The notes below the pieces were generated by a model. The model saw nothing but the letters and a program-made list of their open reading frames with translations, was not told the origin of the DNA and did no database searches. A stretch of 64,000 nucleotides of DNA from Diadema setosum (Eukaryota; Echinodermata; Echinoidea; Diadematoida; Diadematidae): assembly GCA_033980235.1 (NCBI GenBank), contig CM067069.1:32227041-32291040 (forward strand), read 5' to 3'. Below, one piece after another: positions 1 to 10,466 of this stretch (its first letter is position 1; every line of letters begins with the position of its first letter). The position numbers and the translations under genes were made by a program.

Positions 1-121
1 GATGAAAAAATATGTTTTATTTTGCTTAAATGAAATATGGTGAAAGTACACCTGAAATTGTTCTCACTCAGCCTGTTGCCAATTTGACCCTTGTACAGAG
101 TGACATACTTTATGTAGTAGC

Positions 122-735
122 TGTTGTGCTGTGCGCTGCCACCAAAACGCTGCTGTGATGCGCCGTATAAATTACTTGGTCGCGACGCCTCGCACAACAT
201 GGTAAATTAGATAAATGTACTTAAATCCCTTCGCCGTAGTGAGGGAAGGTATACATGGCTTACCTTGCGTGGTAATCCACCGGAGAGACAGGTAGGCGCG
301 GATGCCAGGTAGTAGTCCCTGGCTGGCATACGCTGGTATACGCTGTCACTGGTCGCTGGTCGCGGTGTCGCTAGATCGCTGGTTCCTTGGTTTCTTTCCT
401 TTACTTGTTCCTTGTCTCTCTCTTCTTCAGACCTTGGTCTCCCTTATATAGGGAGGCACAGGTTGAAGGAGCCCGCGCTGACAGCCGCCCTCAACGGGGG
501 ACAGGCCGCCCGCGCGGGGCCCGTGCGGGGGCCAGCACGCGCCGCACGCCCCAGGTGTGTGTGTGGGCGCGCGCACGCGGCGTGCGTGCCACGCACCGGC
601 GCACCGGTCATCGGCGCCCCGATCATCGCCCTGCATATAGCACAATTGCCGGTTTTAAGCCAGGCACACTGCGCTGCACGGGCGAACATAATATAAACAT
701 ACTCTGTATATATCCCTATGTTGCCTTATGCAACA
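122..735 (-). repeat. 3' LTR of the gypsy element
   Basis: This 614-bp direct repeat matches 10467-11080 with no difference that I could see. It has TG...CA ends with a 5-bp terminal inverted repeat (TGTTG/CAACA). It is the 3' LTR because the coding strand is minus. The GC-rich middle (about 470-620) contrasts with the AT-rich internal leader. Confidence 0.95.
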
Positions 736-748
736 CTCCCCCCGGCCC
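736..748 (-). other. Polypurine tract (plus-strand primer)
   Basis: Read on the minus strand, the 13 bases abutting the 3' LTR are GGGCCGGGGGGAG, largely purine and directly adjacent to the LTR start. This is the expected position for the primer of second-strand synthesis. Confidence 0.8.
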
Positions 749-964
749 TATAGATTGGCGACTATACTTGAATTATTATTTCAGGCCAGTTGCCAATCTC
801 AAAACAAAACAAAATAAAACAAAATGTACTTACTACCCGGATTTTCGGGAAAACAACGAAATTATTCAACTACCTCACCTTACAGTGAGTGACACATCTG
901 GCACATTTCTTCTGTCAGGCCGGGGAGACAGATCACGATAAAATCTAAAAGTGGATGACCCGTC

Positions 965-3900
965 TTATTCCCTTCTCTTGCAGAAGGAGCAAAAGTATTT
1001 ATCTATGCTCACTGCCTCACCCGGAGTAATGCCTACACAGCGACCGTGGAACCACTGGTCGCAGCTATCGCATTGAATCATGAGTGTACCATCATCTGGT
1101 TCTCTACAGAAACAATACAGAACTTCAGTGTGGCTCCTTGGGTGAGTCTGGGAGACTGGGCTGTCATCCTTGCATTTCTTTAGTCTATCGTGATTCACTA
1201 CAAACAGGGAGTTCCGGTATGATATCCGATAGAGATATGGGGATAGTCTCTTTACAATGACCGCAGGCCCCTTCCAGGGAGGACACAATTTCTTGGTCTT
1301 CCCCTTTGGTGTGGCCGTGTCAAGTAAATAGACTCGATCCCCCTCCTGGAACTCTCGGCGATGAATTCTGACATCGTAGTCTCTTTTCATGCGCTCTTGT
1401 GTTGCACGGAGCTTAGTCCTCGCAGTTTCATGGGCCTGAAGGAGAGTCTGTGTGAGGCTTGCTACATACTCATCCTTTGAGCCTGATTTTGCAGAGGATG
1501 GAAGAGGGAAGATCAGGTCGGCTGGCTGGTTGGTTTCACGGCCAAGCATCAGCATGTTTGGAGTGAAACCTGTGCTCCTATTTACGGTGGATCGAATTGC
1601 CCCTGCTATTTGAAATAAGAACTTATCCCAATGGCTCTGTGACTTACCTAAATAACACCTAACAGCCTCCATAAGGGTTCGGTTAAACCGTTCGACTTGT
1701 CCATTGGCAGATGGCCGATATGGCGTAGTCTTAGTCTTATGGATCTGAAAAGCGTCACATAGGCTAGTAAAAAGCCGGCTTTCAAAGTTCCTACCTTGAT
1801 CTGTGAAGATCTGCAGTGGGTACCCAAAACGACAAAAGAACTCCCGTACTGCTGCCTGGGCAGTAACTTCTGCCGTCTGGGATGGCAAAGGGACACATTC
1901 GACCCATTTGGTAAATTGGTCTACCATTACGAGGATGTGCTCATTACCTTGTGAAGTTTTGGGCAGTGGCCCGATGAAATCGAGATGAACGCGTTCCATT
2001 GGGGCCCCGGCATGATAGTTTTTCATAGGATGTTTCCCATACCTCACGGGTTTCTTGTTTTTGTTACAAACTGCACATGCCGTAATGTAGTTCTGAATGT
2101 CACGGGACATACCATACCAGAAATACCTGGACCGAATTTTAGTGTAAGTCCGGTTTATCCCAGCATGACCCGCAGATGGAGGATCATGGTTGAGTCTGAT
2201 CACCTCATTTCGCAGAGAATTCGGTACCACTAGCAGCTCCTTGTCTTCGTCCTTCCGCCAGACAAGGCCCTCTTTCATTTGAAAGAGATCCCGGTTCACC
2301 CAGAGGAACTTGCCACCCGGATCCAATAACATGATGGTACCATCACCTGGCTCCTCCTCCGATACAAGCCACTTGCGCAAGCATTTAAGCTGATCGTCAG
2401 CTTCTTGCTCTTGCTTGACATACTCGTTGGATGTTATATCCTTTTCCGTGGCTGTATGTGCTGAAGAGGCAGGTGTGTCATTTCCAGGGTCGGCAAGGGT
2501 TACCCCATTTATGGATATAATGGGTTCTTCCGAAGTGGGAAGGATATCCATGTGGGTAACATTGTAACTCTCTTGGTTACTTACGGTGATTTCGGAGATC
2601 TGTTTTGGTTTGACTGCTAGAGGGAGCACGTCATCAACCGTCTCTGTGAAATGTGACCAGTTTCGATGGGCTTTCTGACAGTAGGAGCATCCTCCACATG
2701 GCAGGGATTCAGGATATGCACCGAGATAGTAATTTTCGCAAAGAAACTCACCTTCGGGCACCCGTGAGAGAGCATCGGCATTCTGATGCTTCCTGCCTGG
2801 TCTGTGCTCCACTTTCATGTCATACTGGCCCAGTTCCTCGAGCCACCGTGCAAGTTGGCCCTGAGGTTCTTTGAAGTTCATCAACCAGGTTAGACTTCCA
2901 TGGTCGGTCCTTACCGTAAACGGTTTCCCAAGAAGGTAGTGCCTGTACTGACGTGTGAACCTAACCACCGCGAGCAGCTCCCGACGAGTAACACAATATC
3001 TCCGCTGTTCTGGAGCTAGAGATAGACTACCATATGCTATTACCCGTTCCTGTCCGTTTTGGACTTGGAGGAGCTCAGCTCCAATGGCTGTGCCCGATGC
3101 GTCAGTATCCAGGATGAAATGGTCAACCGAATTAGGCAGAGCAAGAACTGGAGCAGATGTCATCAGTTGCCGAATGTTATCAAAGGCTTCCTGATGTTCT
3201 GCTTCCCAATGAAAAGACTTCTTACCAGTAAGACTGTAGAGAGGACTTACGGTTTTGGCAAAGTCCTTCAGGAAGATTCTGTGGTAATTGACTAACCCCA
3301 GAAATCGCTCAACATTTTTTGAGCTGGTCGGTACAGGCCAATTTACCACTGCCTGGACATGTTCATCTTTTAAGCAAAGTCCATGCCTATCCACTTCTCT
3401 GCCCAAGAATTCGACACGTTTTTGGAAGAAGGAGCACTTCCTGGGTTTAAGCTTCAGCTTGTAATCCCGGAAACGCTCCAAAACCTGCCTGAGGTTTTTC
3501 ACATGGTCGTCGAAAGAGGTACCAAGCACCACCACGTCATCTAGGAAAGCCAGGGCAATGTCCCAGTTTAAACCTCTGAGGACTAAGTTCATTACCCTGG
3601 AGAAGGTAGCCGGGGCATTGCAGAGACCGAAGCCCATGCGTACAAATTCAAACAGGCCGTGTTTGGTAATGAAGGCCGTTTTCTCCCGGTCCTCTTTCCT
3701 AAGTCTTATCTGCCAGTATGCAGAGTTTGCGTCTAACTTAGAAAACCATGTGTTTCCTGAAAGAGTATCCAAACATTCCTCAATGCAGGGGAGAGGATAA
3801 ACATCCTTCTTGGTAACATTGTTCAACCGACGGTAATCAACACACCATCTCACTCCTCCGTCTCTTTTCCGGATTAGAACAGGAGGGGATGCCCATGGTG

Positions 3901-5230
3901 ATACCGAAGGTTGAATAACCCCAGCAGTGAGCATTTTGTTGAGGTGGGCTCGTTCCTCTTGCACAAAGTTCATGGGGACGCGCCTCATTCTTTGTTTGAT
4001 TGGCGCAGCATCCCCCGTGTTGATTTCATGGTCTATTTCTGTGAAGTTCCCAAGATCAAACTCATCCCGGCCAAAAACTCCCTCAAATTCTAAAAGTAAC
4101 CCCTTTAGAATTTCTTGTTGATCCGGATCTAAATGTTTCCTGGATTCTTCCCACAGGTCTTGTAGGTGTGCTGGGATTTCTGTGGATGTAGCGACACCCA
4201 CCCCCCGCACCCCTTTACTCGGTAGGGAGTCTGAGGCCGGTTCTATGGTGGTAGCTTCGAGAGCTGCCCCAATGACCAGGCCTCGTTTCCAACTGAGATT
4301 TTGACCGGTTGGATTTAACACAAATATTTCAATGGCTGCTCCTGCCTCATGATATGAGCGAGGGATCAGTCCTGGGAGGTCTAAACGGGGTTCAATTATG
4401 AAATGATCCATGGACTGATCTAGCATACAGGTGACCCTTTTCACAGACAAAGGGGGAATGGCCACACTGTTTTGCACAAGAACTTGAGCCGTTGAAATAT
4501 CGTGGTTTCCTTCACAGGTCATGGGAATGTCTTGGCCCTGAAATGATAAATTTGCCCTCGGAATATCAATTGTGGCCTGGTACTTACGAAGGAGGTCTAC
4601 TCCGAGTAACATGTCATCGGCAATTGGGGCGATATACATTACCTCTTGGAGTGTCCTCTTCCCTAATGTAATATCCACTGGGCCAACAATTAACCCTGTC
4701 ATCTTCATGTCCCTGCCCGCCGTATTTAAAACAACCTGTTTGATAATTGGTGGTCTGGGATGAAGAGACTGGTAAATCCGATCCGACAAAATAGTGACTT
4801 CAGCGGCTGTATCAACAACTGCTTTTATTGGCTTACCTCTTATCTGGATTTGAATGCCAAGCATTGAAGAAGTTTTCAGCTGACAAACAATGACATCATC
4901 AGGGTAGTTGTCCCCAACGGACGCTTCTCTGGCATCCCCGTGGGAACTAGTACTTACGGAGTCTGTGGAAGGCGGAGGCCATGGAGGGAGCAGCCATGGA
5001 TGCGTGACAATGGCAGGCTGCTCACCTGTACCTACCTGGGACTGTGGGCTAGGAGACTGTGAAGAGTCAGCGCCACCAACACTCCTTGACTCTGCATTTT
5101 CCTTTGACAAGGAGGCAAGGAGAGATGGAGTGAAAGTGGGCCGAGAATCTAAAACAGTCTCACTGGCCCCGGCTCCCGGTTTTGATACTGTCTCAGCATT
5201 GCCCTCCATGTTATTGCAAGATGTCCCCAC
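965..5230 (-). CDS. pol: Pol polyprotein: protease, RT, RNase H, integrase, PHD finger
   Basis: This frame encodes the enzymes that copy and insert the element. In order (residues counted from 5230): retropepsin with active site D-T-A-A at about 140 (the usual motif is DTGA/DSGA); reverse transcriptase with F-L-D-D at about 562; RNase H starting DTDASG near 707; integrase zinc-binding HHCC near 1010-1050; DDE core with HLDF near 1082, FTDQG near 1142 and the Glu of GQVERFN near 1176; a GPY/F-like module (WKGPAVI); then a C4HC3 PHD finger at about 1372-1418 (CFC, CDSC, HGRC, CSFC). The codon at 5230 is GTG and the first ATG is at 5209. The frame is open upstream to 5341 and lies -1 relative to gag, so frameshifting is more likely than an independent start. 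Confidence 0.95.
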   Translation of the reverse strand: MGTSCNNMEGNAETVSKPGAGASETVLDSRPTFTPSLLASLSKENAESRSVGGADSSQSPSPQSQVGTGEQPAIVTHPWLLPPWPPPSTDSVSTSSHGDAREASVGDNYPDDVIVCQLKTSSMLGIQIQIRGKPIKAVVDTAAEVTILSDRIYQSLHPRPPIIKQVVLNTAGRDMKMTGLIVGPVDITLGKRTLQEVMYIAPIADDMLLGVDLLRKYQATIDIPRANLSFQGQDIPMTCEGNHDISTAQVLVQNSVAIPPLSVKRVTCMLDQSMDHFIIEPRLDLPGLIPRSYHEAGAAIEIFVLNPTGQNLSWKRGLVIGAALEATTIEPASDSLPSKGVRGVGVATSTEIPAHLQDLWEESRKHLDPDQQEILKGLLLEFEGVFGRDEFDLGNFTEIDHEINTGDAAPIKQRMRRVPMNFVQEERAHLNKMLTAGVIQPSVSPWASPPVLIRKRDGGVRWCVDYRRLNNVTKKDVYPLPCIEECLDTLSGNTWFSKLDANSAYWQIRLRKEDREKTAFITKHGLFEFVRMGFGLCNAPATFSRVMNLVLRGLNWDIALAFLDDVVVLGTSFDDHVKNLRQVLERFRDYKLKLKPRKCSFFQKRVEFLGREVDRHGLCLKDEHVQAVVNWPVPTSSKNVERFLGLVNYHRIFLKDFAKTVSPLYSLTGKKSFHWEAEHQEAFDNIRQLMTSAPVLALPNSVDHFILDTDASGTAIGAELLQVQNGQERVIAYGSLSLAPEQRRYCVTRRELLAVVRFTRQYRHYLLGKPFTVRTDHGSLTWLMNFKEPQGQLARWLEELGQYDMKVEHRPGRKHQNADALSRVPEGEFLCENYYLGAYPESLPCGGCSYCQKAHRNWSHFTETVDDVLPLAVKPKQISEITVSNQESYNVTHMDILPTSEEPIISINGVTLADPGNDTPASSAHTATEKDITSNEYVKQEQEADDQLKCLRKWLVSEEEPGDGTIMLLDPGGKFLWVNRDLFQMKEGLVWRKDEDKELLVVPNSLRNEVIRLNHDPPSAGHAGINRTYTKIRSRYFWYGMSRDIQNYITACAVCNKNKKPVRYGKHPMKNYHAGAPMERVHLDFIGPLPKTSQGNEHILVMVDQFTKWVECVPLPSQTAEVTAQAAVREFFCRFGYPLQIFTDQGRNFESRLFTSLCDAFQIHKTKTTPYRPSANGQVERFNRTLMEAVRCYLGKSQSHWDKFLFQIAGAIRSTVNRSTGFTPNMLMLGRETNQPADLIFPLPSSAKSGSKDEYVASLTQTLLQAHETARTKLRATQERMKRDYDVRIHRREFQEGDRVYLLDTATPKGKTKKLCPPWKGPAVIVKRLSPYLYRISYRNSLFVVNHDRLKKCKDDSPVSQTHPRSHTEVLYCFCREPDDGTLMIQCDSCDQWFHGRCVGITPGEAVSIDKYFCSFCKRRE

Positions 5231-5289
5231 CGTCAGGGTTTGAGGGCTCTTATCCCCGACTGGAGGGGAGACAACAATTTTGCCCGGAG

Positions 5290-5341
5290 CTAGGTGGATC
5301 GGGGTCGGGCTAGCTCCTCCGATCCCTGCCCGTTTTCCTGG
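5290..5341 (-). promoter_or_regulatory. gag-pol overlap, probable -1 frameshift window
   Basis: The pol frame is open from 5341 (just after a TGA at 5342-5344) through the gag stop at 5290-5292. That leaves a 52-nt window in which a -1 shift would make Gag-Pol. The most slippery-looking heptamer on the coding strand is GGAAAAC at 5332-5338. It is not a canonical XXXYYYZ site, so the exact site is an inference. Confidence 0.5.
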
Positions 5342-7761
5342 TCATCGCCACATACGAAGGAGACGGTTTTTCCCTGTCCACCTTCGGGGCAGTCCCGCCT
5401 AAAGTGGCCGGGCTTGCCACACTTAAAGCAGTGGTTATCCTGGCCTGGTGACCGGAAACCGGCTCTGGCCGGAGATAACCTACCTGGGGATGACCTAGGC
5501 ATTGGAGCATCTCGTCTGAATTGAAGGGTCGCAACCAGTCCCTGTACTGTTGCGTTAAGGGTACGTACTTGCGCCTCCAGCGAGTCTAATCTGTCATTAA
5601 CGGAACACTGAAAGGAATCAAACCTTTTTTCAAGTTTGGTTATTCGCGTTTCCGGTTCGTCCTCTGAATGGTTGGAAGGGACTGTATGTGGAATAGGCAG
5701 GTTTACCTTTCTTACATCTCTTTCCAGGAAACTATCTGCGACAACCAACTGCTTTATTTCCTTCCGCGGTTTTCCGTAGATGGCTTGCCTGGCATGTTGA
5801 AACATGCGTGTCACACGTAGGGCATCATCAAGGTTTGGTGGTTGATGATTTAGTGTGTGTTGCCCTGCTTCGCGATCAGTAGATCCCTGGCAGAAACGCA
5901 ACACCAGCTGTTTCTGCACAAAGTCATCAGGCAAATTGGGGAAAGCCTGAGAAGCTAGAGTTTGAAGCCGCTCCGCCCATTCAATGCAAGACTCATCTGG
6001 GCCTTGTCTCGCACAGTTGAACTGGCCTTGAGCAACTTCAGGTAGCTCCTGAGGGGCAAACCGTTTCTCCAACTTGAGAATGATATTGAAATAATCTATG
6101 GCTGGCTCCCGTTGGATCAGTGAGGCATAGTATTCGCTTGCCTTCCCATCCAACGACCAGCACAATTGATTCTGCCGTTGTTGGGGACTCCATTTACTCT
6201 CATTGGCAAATGAGGTGAACTTGGCAAAAAATGCATGCCAGCTCCCTGTACCATTGAAAGTAATCGTTCTCGGTAAATGTGTCCTGGGAGCGGGCTGAGG
6301 AGGTATCACTGGAGTATTGGAAAGAGAGAAACGAGAGCTAGGCCTGGGCCTACTTGACCTAGTACCCGGCTCGGATAGGTTAGAACTAGCGGCCGGTGAT
6401 GTCTGACCTGGCCGAGGCACGTTAAACCTAGGGGCCGGCCTAGGAGCCGGCTTAGGAGCTACAGGCTGTGGCGGGGTCAGCCGTCGCACGGGTGGTGGGG
6501 AGGCCCGCAGAGGCTGCTCACCTCTCCTCCTTTCCCCATAACTCGGCTGAAATACATCCTCGCGTAAACGATAGGAAGGAGATCGATAATACTCATGATC
6601 GCTGTCCCGATAGCCAATGAAGCGATCAGGATGTCGATCACAAGTGTCAGTATGTCGATCATAACATTCATATTGATCATGCGCAAATTGAATTCGATTG
6701 TGGTCATCCTGATACCGATCATGATCATGCTGCCATCGATCCCGCTGGAATCGCTCATGATCATATCGGTATTGATCAATGTAATAATCGACGCTATCGT
6801 AATGGTGTCGATCGCTACCCTGTCGAAAACGATCATGATCTCGGTAACGATCGTTACCCCGATACCTTTCATAATCGCAATATCGATCATGGTTGTCAAA
6901 ATGTAGGAGTGGACCCGTTGGCCTATATGGAGACGGGTTACGTCGAGGCTCGCGAAATGTCTCGTAACGAGGTTCATAATTTCCCTCGTACCGAGAACCA
7001 TAAGTGACCTCGTGATGTTTGTCATAATATGGGCGCCTGTCCCCTAACTGACCAGACGTCGGGTCCCCTTCATTAATTGTCTCTACTCGGGATTGTACAG
7101 CGGTATAGCTTGTACCACCCTGAGGTTCGTCATGATCGTGATCAGGACCCTGATCACGTTCACGGAGCTCCCCTCCCGGTGGCCGCTGTGCGCGCTGAGG
7201 CTCGCCAGTACTAGCAGGAGCAGTATCGCGCCCGTCATTCGGCTCCGGTTGGGCTTGCTCTAATTCCCCCTCCCCTTGCTGGGTCTCAGAAACACTCTGT
7301 GCGTTTTTAGCGGTTTGGTCGGTAAGGTTAGCAGTTACTGTTGCCCGCGGCATCGCTATGGGCCTAGTTACTTGCCACCTACCGACGTCAGGAGGTAGGG
7401 ATTGTCTCCCTTTTTCGTAAGGCACAGTAGAGTTTTCTGATCCCCTTGGCGGAAGGGATGCAGCCCTCGGATACCCTGGTGCCGGGAAACGATCATACGG
7501 ATACGGAGCAATCGGCGGAGAGCCAGATCTGCCCAGCACACGAGGCCTAGGGGATGGGACTGGAGCTGGCGTAAAATCCAACATTTGAATTATATCCGCT
7601 AAATTTCGAATATGCGGAATCGAACAAATAGAATCGGGAGTTATATTTCCCGTTGCCTCGCGTAAGGCGAGGATCCGTGCTGCTGTTGCATCGCCAATGC
7701 CTGGTACTTGTAACAGGTCATTTTTGTTGCAACAATTAATACGGATTCTCTCCATCGTCAA
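5290..7761 (-). CDS. gag: Gag polyprotein with N-terminal helix-hairpin-helix domain
   Basis: The 823-aa structural protein starts with a ComEA-like HhH fold at residues 7-62 (LLQVPGIGDATAARILALRE pattern). HhH domains bind nucleic acid backbones. A long disordered stretch follows, including a His/Tyr/Asp/Arg-rich low-complexity tract at about 245-400. The conserved Retrotrans_gag capsid region is at about 490-680 (WHAFFAKF, LCWSLDGKA). A predicted coiled coil at about 695-740 and a CCHC zinc knuckle (CFKCGKPGHFRRDC) at about 778-791 follow. Usual gypsy Gags are 300-500 aa, so this one is long because of the extra N-terminus. It starts at ATG 7761 and ends at TAG 5290-5292, inside the overlap with pol. 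Confidence 0.93.
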   Translation of the reverse strand: MTMERIRINCCNKNDLLQVPGIGDATAARILALREATGNITPDSICSIPHIRNLADIIQMLDFTPAPVPSPRPRVLGRSGSPPIAPYPYDRFPAPGYPRAASLPPRGSENSTVPYEKGRQSLPPDVGRWQVTRPIAMPRATVTANLTDQTAKNAQSVSETQQGEGELEQAQPEPNDGRDTAPASTGEPQRAQRPPGGELRERDQGPDHDHDEPQGGTSYTAVQSRVETINEGDPTSGQLGDRRPYYDKHHEVTYGSRYEGNYEPRYETFREPRRNPSPYRPTGPLLHFDNHDRYCDYERYRGNDRYRDHDRFRQGSDRHHYDSVDYYIDQYRYDHERFQRDRWQHDHDRYQDDHNRIQFAHDQYECYDRHTDTCDRHPDRFIGYRDSDHEYYRSPSYRLREDVFQPSYGERRRGEQPLRASPPPVRRLTPPQPVAPKPAPRPAPRFNVPRPGQTSPAASSNLSEPGTRSSRPRPSSRFSLSNTPVIPPQPAPRTHLPRTITFNGTGSWHAFFAKFTSFANESKWSPQQRQNQLCWSLDGKASEYYASLIQREPAIDYFNIILKLEKRFAPQELPEVAQGQFNCARQGPDESCIEWAERLQTLASQAFPNLPDDFVQKQLVLRFCQGSTDREAGQHTLNHQPPNLDDALRVTRMFQHARQAIYGKPRKEIKQLVVADSFLERDVRKVNLPIPHTVPSNHSEDEPETRITKLEKRFDSFQCSVNDRLDSLEAQVRTLNATVQGLVATLQFRRDAPMPRSSPGRLSPARAGFRSPGQDNHCFKCGKPGHFRRDCPEGGQGKTVSFVCGDDQENGQGSEELARPRST

Positions 7762-10446
7762 TAACGCACACAGAGATAACTTATACTATATACCAAATAC
7801 TAATTCTATCAAATTAATAATTCCGGATCGCTTTCGTGCAAACGCAACCCTATACTTCCGGGTCGCTAATGCTAAAGCTATCCGGGCTCATATAATGTAA
7901 CGTATACACCAAATATTACCGATAGTGAAATATATAATTCCGGTACGATACGAATAACGTAGCGTACGGCTACCCAATATAAATACCGCAATCTCTTCTA
8001 TAACATCAATAATCACGGATTGTTTACGTACAAACGCAACGACAACGTTACACTTCCCGGTTCGCTAATGCTAAAGCTATCCAGGCTTATATAGCGTAGC
8101 GCATACTCGATAAAACCGATACTGACATCATGTAAGTATGCTATGAAGCGAATAAACGTAGCGTAAGGCTGCAAAATACAAATATATGAAACGAATAACC
8201 GTAGCGTAAGGCTACAAAATACAAATATATCACAATGTCTTTCCGGCAATTACGCTTCTCTGCTTACCGGTATATAACTCGGCGTAAATTAAGAACTACG
8301 TATCGCCGGTAACGCACACTCGGTATATGTATCGGTATAAGTACGGCATAAAATACGAATTCACGAAACAATACGGTATACAAATTCACTCATTCACCTT
8401 TTCTAACTTACCTGATGGAGGCGTTCACTTCGTAAAGACCGAAAGAAACTCCGGAAACAAACACTTCACGAAATACAAACACAACTCTTTCGGAAAATAA
8501 CACAGCAACAAAGTTTCTTTAAGGAATTCGAGCGATTTTTCACTCGTCTCCCCCAATAACTTCTGCTTATTAATTTCCAAATCACAAAAATAAGCAATTT
8601 ATTGCTTCTTCTCTGGCTTAAGCCAAGATTGAAGCAAATTATCGCTCTTTTCTCTTCTTTAAGCAGAGACTGAAATAATTATTTTCGCCTTTTCCCTTGC
8701 TAAATATACAAAGGGTTAAAGCAATCCTTCGCTCTTTTCCCTTGAGTATATTTGCAAAAGTCTAAAGACTCCCGGCAATATAAGAAAACATGTATTTACG
8801 GATCCAATCCAAGTAATATAAACATCCAAATTGTATCATTGCGTCAATACTTGCACAACAATATACAAGACATACACTGATGCACACAAATCGACATGAA
8901 TATACTTTTCACATCAATATTCACTGCTCAACATCAGTATTCATTATCAAAATCAAACTTCAGTGCAATGTATACATGTAGCGTAAATATAATCACAAAA
9001 TACATAATCACAAAAACAGCAATCTTATACCACATTTTATATAATCAATAAATGCAGCAAATATATAATTGCGCGGCCAATAAATGCATCAAGCAGCGCG
9101 GCGTAGCCGAGACAAATTTATTCAAACACGCCGGCTGAAAATTCTCCGCAAGCGAGGGAAGAAAATGCAAACACGGACAAAAGAAAAGAACGTCCAATGT
9201 GCACCAGCCGGAGTAGCTTCCCGGAGACCACTCAATGATGCACCAATTTCCGCGTCAAAAGACGAAAAAAGCTATAGAATTTGAAGCGCGCCAATTACTG
9301 CGTACTAGCTAAAGTTGCAGTGGTTCACTCATAATAAGCAACACCTGCGATGAACACTTCCTGACGAGAAGCGAGAAAAAATATCTTAAACACTTTGCAC
9401 AAACTTGTCCGCAAAATAAACGGCAATTGCTCAACACTCGCTTGAACAGAAAATGTTCAAACAAAGGTTGCTATAACTGCGTAAAACAAAATACAATGTA
9501 CATAAAATCATTAAGGTGCATAAACGCAGGTCCGTTCAACGAATGAATTCGGACCGCGGTCAAAAACATGAACTATATACTGACTGCCTCACACAAAGAT
9601 AATCTAATGTAACTATACGGGCAGTCTAATATGGCACAGTACTTCCCGATATACGGAATACATTCGAGTTGCAATACCAAATTACAACTAACGAGCACGA
9701 TAACGAACAACTTCCAAAAAGACAATTTACAGAAGTACTGGCGTCATCGAATATGTACGAGAAGACCTTGGCCGGAGTTCTCAACTCATACAAAAGATAC
9801 GTTAACAGACACGTTTCGTATTGCAATAACCTACGCAAACATAATTCAACTTGACGAAACGTCCACTAAATTGTAGACCAAAATCAAACTCATGTTCTGT
9901 AAGGACACGAGTTTCAACAACGCTAACAATTTTATTACAAACGCAAAAAAATATTACGAATACCGCAAATAATAGGCCAAACTAAAGCTAAGCTGTGTGT
10001 AACATCCGGGTTATATCCCAAGGACGTTAATGCTTACCTAAAGTGATACAAAAAAAAACCTAGAAAATAGAAATTGGGCAAGCGACTAAAAAAATAGCTC
10101 GCCCGTATACAAATATTACTACTTTCCAAAATTACAGTTTGGCCACTACAAAAGTTAATTGAAATTGTGAAATGGGCACCGCTTTGCTATGCCGTTTCAC
10201 GAAAAAACGGCGCGAAATTTAATAATAGGATTCGCGCCACGGCATTGTTGGGAATCCTTTGGAACGCCACACCCAACCAAATAGCGTCTGCTACGGTAAA
10301 CTCCGCACAACTCTAAAGGTGAAACAATACAAAATATACGTTAAAACAAAGCAAATAAACACATATTAACGAAAATTAAATGACGTAAATCAATACTTAC
10401 TTATACTTTTGCCGTTTCCGAGCAGAATATTTGTTCAAAAACGGAA
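7762..10446 (-). other. Long AT-rich untranslated leader of the gypsy element
   Basis: About 2.7 kb separates the PBS from the Gag start, far longer than usual gypsy leaders. I see no convincing coding region. It contains a degenerate duplication: the block at about 7820-7903 (cttccgggtcgctaatgc, then aaagctatccgggc) recurs at about 8010-8100. Shorter near-repeats of gcgtaaggctacaaaatac occur at about 8155-8230. Many upstream ATGs lie on the coding strand, which would favour splicing, internal entry or reinitiation for Gag. Confidence 0.7.
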
Positions 10447-10464
10447 ACCCTGCTCGCAGCGCCA
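10447..10464 (-). other. Primer binding site, serine-tRNA-like
   Basis: Two bases inside the 5' LTR the coding strand reads TGGCGCTGCGAGCAGGGT. Its complement ACCCTGCTCGCAGCGCCA resembles the 3' end of animal tRNA-Ser(UGA) with one mismatch, as I recall that tRNA. Position and the TGG start support a PBS. The tRNA identity is from memory. Confidence 0.75.
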
Positions 10465-10466
10465 TT

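Noticed and set aside
387..941. 184-codon open frame in the LTR and its copy at 10732-11094, plus shadows on both strands
   Set aside because: They lie in the GC-rich LTR on the strand opposite to the element's genes, with low-complexity Arg/Ala-rich products and no domain. High GC makes chance open frames likely.
6477..7025. 182-codon frame overlapping gag on the same strand
   Set aside because: It is the shifted reading of the repetitive His/Tyr/Asp/Arg tract of Gag; an Ile/Met/Thr-rich product without motifs.
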